Below are positions 15,365 through 23,900 of a stretch of DNA of 64,000 nucleotides, piece after piece. This DNA is from Verrucomicrobiota bacterium. GTDB lineage: Bacteria; Verrucomicrobiota; Verrucomicrobiia; Verrucomicrobiales; Verrucomicrobiaceae. The notes under the pieces were generated by a model. It made no database searches, had not been told where the DNA came from, and saw only the letters and a program-made list of their open reading frames with translations. A program made the position numbers and the translations under genes. Positions within the stretch are counted from its first letter, which is position 1. Each line of letters opens with the position of its first letter. The stretch covers positions 1-64,000 of the forward strand of contig JAFLEI010000005.1 of NCBI GenBank assembly GCA_017301975.1, read 5' to 3'.

Positions 15365-16828
15365 ATGCCCAAGTACATCCTCACCATCGGCCTTGAAGTT
15401 CACGCGCAGCTCACGACGCGCAGCAAGATGTTCTGCGCGTGTCCGGTGGAGTATGGGGCGGAGCCGAACACGCACACCTGCCCCACGTGCCTGGGGCTGC
15501 CAGGGGCGCTGCCGGTGCTGAACCAAGCGGCCATTGAGAAGACGATTCTCACCGGGCTGATGCTGGGCTGCGAGACTCCGCCGGTGGTGAACTGGGACCG
15601 CAAGAATTATTTCTACCCGGACATGCCGAAGAACTACCAGATCACGCAGATGCCCTTTCCGCTCTGCCTGGGGGGCGGGGTGCCGCTGTATGATCTGGCG
15701 TATCCGAAGGATGCGCAGAAGAGCATCGCGAATCCGGGCAAGGTGGTGAAGCTGACGCGCATCCATCTGGAGGAGGACGTGGGCAAGTCCACGCACTATG
15801 ACAAGTTCAGCGCGCTCGATTTCAACCGTGCGGGAACGCCGCTGATGGAGATCGTCAGCGAGCCGGACCTGGACAGTGCGGAGGAGGTGGTGGCCTACCT
15901 CGGGAGCCTGCGGCAGATCCTGATCTATGGCGGCGTGAGCGACGCTGACATGGAGAAGGGCAACATGCGCTGCGACGTGAACATTTCCCTGCGGCCGGAA
16001 GGCCAGAAGGAGCTGGGCACCAAGATCGAGCTGAAGAACATCAACTCGATGTCGGCGATTCGGCGAGCGATCAAATATGAGACCGAGCGGCAGGCAAGCA
16101 TCCTGGACGCGGGAGGCAAGCTGGAGCAAAGCACCCTGCGCTGGGACGATGACCGCGGTGAGACGACGATGATGCGCTCGAAGGAGGACGCGCATGACTA
16201 CCGCTACTTCCCCGATCCTGATCTGCTGCCGGTGCGCACGGCGGAGCTGGTGGCCAAGATGCGGCCTCAGGTGCCGGAACTGCCGCATGAAAAGCGTGCG
16301 CGGTTTGAGAAGGAGTACGGCTGCAGCGCCTATGATGCTGGCGTGCTTTCGAGCGAAAAGGAACTGGCCACCTGGTATGAAGCCGCCGTGGCTGCTGACA
16401 CGAAGGTGCCGGCGAAGAAGATCGCCAACTGGGTGATCAACGATCTGCTGGGTGTGCTGAACGACCGTGGACTGACACTGGCAGAGTGTTCGGTGAAGCC
16501 GGAGGCGCTGAGCGCGCTGGTGGCGACGGTGGAGGTGGGCAAGATTTCAAACAACCAGGCGAAGGAAGTGTTTGCGGAGATGTTTGAGACCGGAAAATCC
16601 GCAGCGGACATCATCAAGGCCAAGGGGTTTGAGCAGGTGAGTGACACGGGGGCGCTGGAGGCCATTGTGGAGCAGATCCTCGCCGCGAATCCCGACAAAG
16701 TGGCCGAAGTCAAAGGCGGCAACGAGAAGGCGATGAACTGGTTTACGGGGCAGGCGATGAAGGCCAGCCAGGGGAAGGCGAACCCGAAGATGGTGACGGA
16801 GATTGTGAGGAAGAAGGTGCTGGGTTGA
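15365..16828 (+). CDS. gatB: aspartyl/glutamyl-tRNA amidotransferase subunit B
   Basis: A 487-residue subunit of the GatCAB complex, which converts Glu-tRNA(Gln) or Asp-tRNA(Asn) to the amide forms. The catalytic cradle motifs are plain: GLEVHAQL at the start, FCACPVEYGAEPNTHTCPTC (zinc-binding cysteines), LGLPGALPVLN, RKNYFYPDMPKNYQI and HLEEDVGKS, then FNRAGTPLMEIVSEPD. The C-terminal helical GatB/Yqey domain (about 335-487) binds tRNA. The ATG at 15365 gives the canonical N-terminus. gatA and gatC are not next to it. Confidence 0.96.
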   Translation: MPKYILTIGLEVHAQLTTRSKMFCACPVEYGAEPNTHTCPTCLGLPGALPVLNQAAIEKTILTGLMLGCETPPVVNWDRKNYFYPDMPKNYQITQMPFPLCLGGGVPLYDLAYPKDAQKSIANPGKVVKLTRIHLEEDVGKSTHYDKFSALDFNRAGTPLMEIVSEPDLDSAEEVVAYLGSLRQILIYGGVSDADMEKGNMRCDVNISLRPEGQKELGTKIELKNINSMSAIRRAIKYETERQASILDAGGKLEQSTLRWDDDRGETTMMRSKEDAHDYRYFPDPDLLPVRTAELVAKMRPQVPELPHEKRARFEKEYGCSAYDAGVLSSEKELATWYEAAVAADTKVPAKKIANWVINDLLGVLNDRGLTLAECSVKPEALSALVATVEVGKISNNQAKEVFAEMFETGKSAADIIKAKGFEQVSDTGALEAIVEQILAANPDKVAEVKGGNEKAMNWFTGQAMKASQGKANPKMVTEIVRKKVLG

Positions 16829-16911
16829 GCTCACGCCGCGTAAAACCCCTTGCGCCCGGGTTGCGGGCTGCTATTCTTCGCGCCCTTTTTCACCCCCAGA
16901 CCCTTAGAATC

Positions 16912-17064
16912 ATGTCCCAGCATAGCAGCCTCAAGACTTCCGGCTCCGTCGGCACCAAGCGCAGCGTTTTGAAGCGTGGTGAGCGCGTCAAGCTTCTCAA
17001 ATCCCGTGGCCAGTGGAAAGAAGGACGTCTTCCGACGAACCTTCCGAAGACCAAGCCGGAGTAA
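16912..17064 (+). CDS. small basic protein (Chlamydiae/Verrucomicrobia type)
   Basis: A 50-residue, very basic protein starting MSQHSSLKTSG, followed by RSVLKRGERVKLLKSRGQW and ending in LPTNLPKTKPE. It resembles a short, highly conserved basic protein I recall as shared by Chlamydiae and Verrucomicrobia, proposed to act near the ribosome or rRNA; I cannot check that family assignment. Its position between gatB and a pseudouridine synthase fits a translation role. The rluB-type gene starts 12 bp downstream, so they are probably cotranscribed. Confidence 0.75.
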   Translation: MSQHSSLKTSGSVGTKRSVLKRGERVKLLKSRGQWKEGRLPTNLPKTKPE

Positions 17065-17076
17065 GGCTTTCCCCCT

Positions 17077-18159
17077 GTGCGCCTTAACCGATATTTGAGC
17101 CAGTGCGGCATTGCCTCACGGCGTGGCGCGGAGGAAATCATCCTCGGCGGTCGTGTGTCCATCAACGGGCACGTCATCACCGAGCTTGCGACCCAGGTCA
17201 ATCCTGAGGACAAGGTGGTCGTGGATGGTTCCCCTGTGCGGACCGAGGCCCCTGTCGTTCTTGTTTTGAACAAGCCGAAAGGCTACCTTTGCTCTCGTGG
17301 AGACAAGCATGAGCGCATGACGATTTACGACCTGCTGCCGCTGAAGTATCAGAATCTGCATCACGTCGGCCGTCTCGACAAAGACAGCGAAGGTCTGATT
17401 CTCCTGACGAATCGCGGGGATCTTTCCCACCGGATCATCCACCCGAGCCAAGGTGCTGAAAAAGAATACGAAGTGGTCGTCGATCAGGCATTGAATCCTG
17501 ACGTCATGGCGAAACTCGTCAAAGGCATGATGACCGAGGAAGGTTTCGCCCGTGCGGAACGCACCTGGATGGACGGCGACTACCGGGCGCACATCGTTCT
17601 CAAGATGGGGCTCAAGCGTCAGATCCGCATGATGCTCTACTACCTCGGTTACGAGGTCACCCGCCTGACCCGCATCCGCATCGGCTGGCTGAAACTGCAC
17701 GGCCTGTCCAAAGGGGCCTACAAAGAACTTACGCCGACGGAGGTCGAACGCTTCTTCAAGGAAGAGCCGGCCAAGCCGAAGCTGGAGCGCAGCAAGCTTG
17801 GCGACGAAAAGGATGACGGGATCGAAGATCACCGCCCGGCAGCGCGCAAGCGTGCGCCGAAGCGCGAAGGTGGCTCCGAGACCCGCGAGCCGCGTGGTTT
17901 CAAGCCCACCCGTGGCAAGAAGAGCGGCCCTACGGCTCGCTTTTCTGAAGACAAGCCTGCTGGGCGTGGCAAGAAGAGCGGCTCTGCAAGCTGGTCCTCC
18001 GGAGACAAGCCTTCGTATTCCAAGCCCAAGTCCAAGACCTTCAGCCCGCGCTCACGCTCAGGCGAAACGGGGCGGGACGAAAAACCACGGGGGCGGTCAG
18101 GTCCGCCAGCTCGCCGTCCAGCTCCACGGGGGCCTCGCCGCGGTCCGTCGTCACGGTGA
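17077..18159 (+). CDS. rluB: RsuA/RluB-family pseudouridine synthase
   Basis: A 360-residue enzyme that isomerises uridines in rRNA. Residues 1-60 are an S4 RNA-binding domain (RLNRYLSQCGIASRRGAEE). The catalytic domain has VGRLDKDSEGLILLTNRGDL with the catalytic Asp, EKEYEVVVD, and GLKRQIRMM. From about residue 235 the protein becomes a low-complexity basic tail (Arg/Lys/Pro/Ser), much longer than in typical RluB and probably RNA-binding. The start is GTG at 17077. The last 119 bp overlap the 3' end of the lipid kinase gene on the other strand. Assignment to RluB rather than RsuA is by general similarity. Confidence 0.88.
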   Translation: MRLNRYLSQCGIASRRGAEEIILGGRVSINGHVITELATQVNPEDKVVVDGSPVRTEAPVVLVLNKPKGYLCSRGDKHERMTIYDLLPLKYQNLHHVGRLDKDSEGLILLTNRGDLSHRIIHPSQGAEKEYEVVVDQALNPDVMAKLVKGMMTEEGFARAERTWMDGDYRAHIVLKMGLKRQIRMMLYYLGYEVTRLTRIRIGWLKLHGLSKGAYKELTPTEVERFFKEEPAKPKLERSKLGDEKDDGIEDHRPAARKRAPKREGGSETREPRGFKPTRGKKSGPTARFSEDKPAGRGKKSGSASWSSGDKPSYSKPKSKTFSPRSRSGETGRDEKPRGRSGPPARRPAPRGPRRGPSSR

Positions 18160-18931
18160 ATTCGCTGGTCTGGATGTAATCCAGATCTTCACACTCGTGG
18201 TAGCCGTCTAAGAGCATGCCGCGGAGCACTTGGAGGAATTCCATTCCGCCAAGGCCGCGAAAGATGAGGAGATCCAGTTTGCCGTCGCTATTTGAAGCAT
18301 CGCGGAACAGTGGGAATGGCCCGCCATAGTGCCTGCCATTGCCAATAAGGACGACGGTGCCGACCATGGGTGACCTGCCGTCGATTTGCACGCTGAGCGT
18401 CGGCGGGGTGCGCATCAGGACATTTACGGCGCTCATTACGTAGCTGAGCGGGCCGTACTTTTTCTTCGCCTCCCAGGAGGTTTCCTGGACGATCTGTGCA
18501 TCGAGTCCGACGCCGGCGAGCTGGGCGAAGTACATTTCATTGGCCATCCAGAGATCGACGTCACGGCGCTGGCCGCTGGTGATCTCCCGCCAGCAGGATT
18601 CAATGTCACGGCCCGGCAGCTTCAGCTCCACGGAGAAAACGTTCATGGTGCCGAGCGGCAAGACACCGAGGGCGGTGTGCTTTTCGCCGGGTTTGCGGCG
18701 CGAATTGGCGCGGCAGATGCCCTGCAGCACCTCGTTCATGGTGCCGTCTCCCCCGGCGGAGACGACGAGTTCGTGACCTTCCGTGGCGAGGCGCTCTGCG
18801 ATCAGGGTGGCATCGCTGGGGCCGGTGGTCAGGTGCAGCTCCGGCTCTGGAGACAGCCTGCGCAGCGTGTCTTCGAGGGAGGCAGCCTTGGTGCTGCGGG
18901 CGGCGGGGTTCAGGATGACCGGGATGGGCAT
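18041..18931 (-). CDS. diacylglycerol kinase / YegS-like lipid kinase
   Basis: A 296-residue protein of the DAGK catalytic family. The ATP-binding motif SAGGDGTMNEVLQGI and the substrate-site PLGTMNVFS are present, followed by LAGVGLDAQIV, GNGRHYGGPFPLF, DGKLDLLIF and a C-terminal PVELDGE, as in YegS/DgkB proteins. These phosphorylate diacylglycerol or related lipids at the cytoplasmic face of the membrane. The length is typical. Its 3' end overlaps the tail of the pseudouridine synthase gene by 119 bp; the conserved C-terminal strand shows that this stop is the right one. It stands alone on its strand. Confidence 0.88.
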   Translation of the reverse strand: MPIPVILNPAARSTKAASLEDTLRRLSPEPELHLTTGPSDATLIAERLATEGHELVVSAGGDGTMNEVLQGICRANSRRKPGEKHTALGVLPLGTMNVFSVELKLPGRDIESCWREITSGQRRDVDLWMANEMYFAQLAGVGLDAQIVQETSWEAKKKYGPLSYVMSAVNVLMRTPPTLSVQIDGRSPMVGTVVLIGNGRHYGGPFPLFRDASNSDGKLDLLIFRGLGGMEFLQVLRGMLLDGYHECEDLDYIQTSEFTVTTDRGEAPVELDGELADLTAPVVFRPAPFRLSVSAG

Positions 18932-19069
18932 GAGGGCGGCATTGATGGCACGTTGCGCGGACTTCGCAAAGCCTCATGGGGGTGGGCTTGTGAAACTTTT
19001 CACAAATTGGGGTTGCCCCTCTGCACGCGGGTCCGATAATCGGCTTCAGCCCCCTTTTCCCCTTCGCTC

Positions 19070-20806
19070 ATGCCTGCCCCCGCCGAAGCCCCTGCTCCTG
19101 TTGCTGCTCCACCGCCTGTCGATCTTGTGAATGTACAGATTGACGGTGTCTGGCACAAGTTCCCCAAAGGCACGCGCATGATCGAGGCGTGCAAGCAGGC
19201 GAAGAAGGAAGTCCCGCACTACTGCTACCACCCCAAGCTCTCCTCCCCCGGCAACTGCCGCATGTGTTTGGTGGAGATGGGCATGCCGCCGCGTCCGGCC
19301 CCGGGTACCGAGCCGGAGAAGGATGAGCATGGCATGCCGAAGATCGGCTGGATGCCGCGTCCCGTGATCGCTTGCGCCAACACCGTGGCGGAAGGCATGG
19401 GCATCCGCACCGAGTCCGTCCTCACGCAGGAGTGCCGCAAAGGCGTGATGGAGTTCCTCCTGATCAATCATCCGCTCGACTGCCCGATCTGCGACCAGGC
19501 CGGTGAGTGCCGACTGCAGGAATTCAGCGTCGAGCACGGCAAGGGCGAGAGCCGCTTCCGTGAAGACAAGGTCAAGAAGCCGAAGAATGTCGATATCGGG
19601 CCGCGTGTGCGTCTGGATGACGAGCGCTGCATCATGTGCAGCCGCTGCATTCGGTTCACCGCCGAGATCGCTGACGAGCCTGTGCTGGGCTTCACTGAGC
19701 GCGGCAGCTTCACCACGCTGGCGGTGCATCCGGGCAAGCGCCTGGAGCACAACTACTCGCTCAACACGGTGGACATCTGCCCGGTGGGTGCGCTGACCTC
19801 GAACGACTTCCGCTTCCAGCAGCGCGTCTGGTTCCTGAACGAGACGAACAGCATCTGCACGGGCTGCGGACGTGGCTGCAACATGGAGATCAGCGCCCGT
19901 GGTGACACGATCTATCGCCAGACCCCGCGTGACAACAACGACGTCAACTCCTCATGGATGTGTGACAGCGGCCGGCTGGACTTCCACTTCGTGAACAGCG
20001 AGTTCCGCCTCACGGATCCGATGATCAAGACGGGTGGCAAACATCAGATCGCCACCTGGAAGACGGCGCTGAGCAACATTGCCACCGCTCTGGCCGGCAA
20101 GAAGGGCGAGGAGATCGCCATCATCGCCAGCGCGCGCATGACGAATGAAGAATTGTTCTTTGTGAAGCATCTGGCTGCGCAGCTTGGCACCACGAACGTC
20201 GATGTGATCCCACGCACTGGTGGCGCCGACAATTACCTCCGTACGGACGATCTCAATCCGAACACGAACGGTGCGAAGCTGATTCTGGGCATCGAACCCG
20301 GCGCCAAGCTGGCCGAGATCACCGAACTCATGAGCCGTGGCCGCCTGCGTGTGGTGCTCGCACTCGGTGAGAATTTGCTCAAAGTCGGCTTCGACCAGCG
20401 CGATCTGGAGAAGGTGCCGTTCATAGCTTCCCTGCACATCCTGGCCAACGCCAGCGCGGAACTCAGCGACGTGGTGCTTCCTGGTTCTGCTTACGCTGAA
20501 AAACGCGGCAGCATGATCAACGTCACGGGTCGTTTGCAGCGCCTGAACAAGGCGGTCAAAATTCCGGGCAACGCTCACGACACCTGGGAAATCCTGCGTG
20601 ATCTGATCGTCGCCTGCGGTGGCTCGAACGGCATCCACACCATTGAAGACGTCTTCAAGCGTCTTAGCACAGAAGTCACTGCGTTGAATGGCCTGACCTT
20701 CTCCAAGATCGGTGATCTTGGTGTGCAGGTGCTTGAAACCGGTGAGAAGATCCCGCTGCTGGAGCGCGAGAAAGAGCGCAAGGCGAAGGGGATCATTGTT
20801 GGGTGA
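19070..20806 (+). CDS. nuoG: NADH-quinone oxidoreductase subunit G (short form)
   Basis: A 578-residue iron-sulfur subunit of complex I that carries electrons from NuoF. An Ala/Pro-rich start is followed by the 2Fe-2S ferredoxin domain (Cys52, 63, 66, 102), the His134/Cys138/141/147 site, the 4Fe-4S cysteines 187/190/193/237 (CIMCSRCIRF, DICPVGAL), and a further CxxCxxxC at 263-270 like the N7 cluster motif. The remaining 300 residues are a shortened molybdopterin-oxidoreductase-like domain, ending near SAYAEKRGSMINVTGR; E. coli NuoG is about 900 residues. No other nuo gene is in the window, which is unusual for this subunit. Confidence 0.9.
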   Translation: MPAPAEAPAPVAAPPPVDLVNVQIDGVWHKFPKGTRMIEACKQAKKEVPHYCYHPKLSSPGNCRMCLVEMGMPPRPAPGTEPEKDEHGMPKIGWMPRPVIACANTVAEGMGIRTESVLTQECRKGVMEFLLINHPLDCPICDQAGECRLQEFSVEHGKGESRFREDKVKKPKNVDIGPRVRLDDERCIMCSRCIRFTAEIADEPVLGFTERGSFTTLAVHPGKRLEHNYSLNTVDICPVGALTSNDFRFQQRVWFLNETNSICTGCGRGCNMEISARGDTIYRQTPRDNNDVNSSWMCDSGRLDFHFVNSEFRLTDPMIKTGGKHQIATWKTALSNIATALAGKKGEEIAIIASARMTNEELFFVKHLAAQLGTTNVDVIPRTGGADNYLRTDDLNPNTNGAKLILGIEPGAKLAEITELMSRGRLRVVLALGENLLKVGFDQRDLEKVPFIASLHILANASAELSDVVLPGSAYAEKRGSMINVTGRLQRLNKAVKIPGNAHDTWEILRDLIVACGGSNGIHTIEDVFKRLSTEVTALNGLTFSKIGDLGVQVLETGEKIPLLEREKERKAKGIIVG

Positions 20807-20965
20807 AAAGGCGCTGGAGCCAGTGGCTGATGTGGCTGCTGGCATGACGATGGACTGAGGGCTTTTCGGAGAAGAATTGGCTGGTTTGGCTGATGGGAGA
20901 GGTTATCCGTTCCTCCCCTTTTTTCGTGCTTCGGTGCGAATGCAAAAAACAGCCCCCAATCCATC

Positions 20966-23900
20966 ATGTCAGTGTTTTTCACACGAAGCGTGCGCTTCGC
21001 CGTGCTCCTGTTTTCCCTCATTGCCGCCCGTCACGCACCTGCGGCGACGCTTTATTGGGACACCAATGGTGCTGCCGTGTATTCTGGCAATGCAGGCGGG
21101 GTCTGGGGCGTGGATAGTTTCTGGAGCACAGATGCGCTAGGGCTGAGCAGCACCGGGGCGTATGCGGCCGGCAGCGATGTGGTTTTTGCGGCAGGCATTG
21201 ACGGCACTGGCAGTTACACGGTGACGCTTTCTCCAAGCCAGTCCGCCAGCAGTCTCAATTTCCAGGAAGGTCATGTCATGATCGCTCCGGGCACTGCATT
21301 TGTGTCATCCCCGAACAACTTCGCCTCCCTCGAAATCCTCACCCTGACCGGAACCGCCCCGATCGTGAATGTCCAGAACATGGACGCCACGATCACCGCC
21401 CGCATGATTTCCGCCGGACTGACCAAGAATGGTGCCGGTAAAATCACGCTCGATTTTGGCACCTCCGGCAACGGTGGCTTCTTCAATCTTGGCGGAGCGC
21501 CCATCACCATCAACTCCGGCACGTTTGAACTCAAAGGAACAGGTGGCAGTGCCAACCAGCTGACCACCACAGGCATTGTCATCAACAGCGGTGGCACCTT
21601 CCTTTGGAACACCGGAGCCAACAGCATCAGCGACAGCGCCAAAATCACCGTGAACACCGGGGGTGTCCTCAACACCAAAGTCGGCGACCAGTTCGGCACC
21701 ATCGAAGGCAGCGGCCTGATTCTCATGCGCAATGCCTCACTCAATTTTTCCCAGAGCAGCATCAACACCACATTCTCCGGGATGATTGCTGGCAACGGCA
21801 CACTGCAATTCAACGGCGGCACGGGCTTTATCTCTCTCACCAATGCCAACACCACCACTGGCACGCTGACCTCCCTCAACACCAGCACCTCCACCGGTGG
21901 TTTTCTTCTCGGACATGCCCGTGCGGCTCAAAATGTCACCCTCAATCTCGTCAATTTTGACGTGAACACCAAGAACATCAGCTTTGCTTCCGGCATTGGC
22001 ACTTTTATCACCGGCGCTCTTCAGGGCACCAGCAACCTGACACTTCAGGATGCAGGGGGCGGTGCGATCACCCTGCAAACCGGCAACAACGACAGCAGCA
22101 CTCTCTATCGCGGTGCGCTCAGCGGCAGCGGGGGGCTCACCAAGATCGGCACTGGCACCCTCACGCTGAGCGGCGAACAAGTCACGGTCACTCGCACCAA
22201 CACCACCTCCGGCCTTGTCACCGCTACCTACGTCTCCAGCACTTCCAACACCTACACCGGGGACACCACCATTCTCGGTGGTTTTCACAATCCCAACAGC
22301 GGCTCAGTCACGCAGACCAACGCGGGCGGCCTCAAGCTCGATTTCAACTCCACCGCCATCTCTTCGACAACCACCGGTGGCAACACTTACGCTTACATCA
22401 TCACCGCCCCCACTGCCGACATCATCAGCGCCTCCAGTCGCCTGGTTCTCGGTGGGGGCAAGCTCACCGTGGCCGGCCGCAACACCACCACAGGGACTGA
22501 AGCCGTCTCGCAAACTTTCAATGGCACCTACCTGCTGGTCGGGCGCAGCTACGTCACCGTCACCCAAGGCACCGCCAATGCTGACACCGTCGTGAATCTG
22601 GGCAGCATCTCGCGCGATGCTGGCAGCGTTCTGGAGTTCACGCCCGCAGCGGGTACGCAGAGCGCCACCAACGGCATCGTCATCACCACCGCGAATGATG
22701 CGAGCGGCATCCTGGGCGGCTGGGCGCTGCTGGGCAATGACTGGGCCGTCAAAAGCACCGCAGGAACGGCCCTTGGCAATGTCATTGCTGCCACCACGCA
22801 ATACAGCGGCTATGCTGGTGGCGACATCGTGAGTTCCACGACCTCCAACTTGTTGATCGCCGACAGCAGCGCCACGATCACCACCGGAGCGGGCATTACG
22901 GAACTCAACACACTCATGGTGCGCAATGATGCAGGCAACGGCAACGCCGCCATCAACCGTCTCGTTGATATTGCTGCCGGCGAGACTCTCCGCCTGGGGG
23001 TCACCGGCTCCATTTGGAACCAAGGCGCCGTGGTCACCGCGAATGTTCCCACTCTCACCATTGGCTCTGCCAACAGCGTGGGCGCGATCACAGCCGGCGG
23101 AGCCGACAATACGGCTGGCGAGCTCATCATCAACAATTCCGGTGCTGGCGAAATGCTCATTCGCTCTTCGATTACTGACAACGGCACGGGTGCTGTCACG
23201 CTCATCCGGACCGGCTCCGGCAATCAAGTCGTCTTCAGCGGGGTCAATACCTACAGCGGAGGGACTGTGATCACCCAAGGCCGAAATCGCTTCGACAACG
23301 TCGGAGGTCTCGGCAGCGGTGCCGTCACCGTCACCGCTGGAGGCCAGCTCTGGCTCAATGCCGGGGGCACCTATGCGCAGACCTTCAACCTTGCAGGCAC
23401 CGGCTACGGTGAAAATGGCATTCCCGGTGCCATACGTTTCAGCGGGGGCCAGACTCTCTCCGGTCAGATCAATCTCATCGGTGACACCCGCCTGGGTGCC
23501 GTCAATGCCAGCAGTGTCACCACTCTTGCCGGAAAAATTACCGGTGATTATGCCCTCGATCTCTCCGGCGGCGCGGGCGGCACCAACATTATTCAGCTTA
23601 ACAGCACCGCCAACGACTTCACCGGCAACCTTTCCATCAACACCAACTTCGTCGCGACACCCACGGCCTTCAACAGCGCCAACGTCACCATTCGCCTCGG
23701 AGCTTCGGAGGTCATTCCCAACGGCCTCGGCAAAGGCAACGTCATTTTGAGTGGGAGCAGCAGCAGCAGTCCTGTCACCCTTGACCTCAATGGCTTTGAC
23801 GAAACCATCAACTCACTGATCTCTTACGGCACGCACGCCAATACTGCCATCACCAACGGCAAAGCCAACAGCACCTCAACGCTGACCATCGGCGACAACA

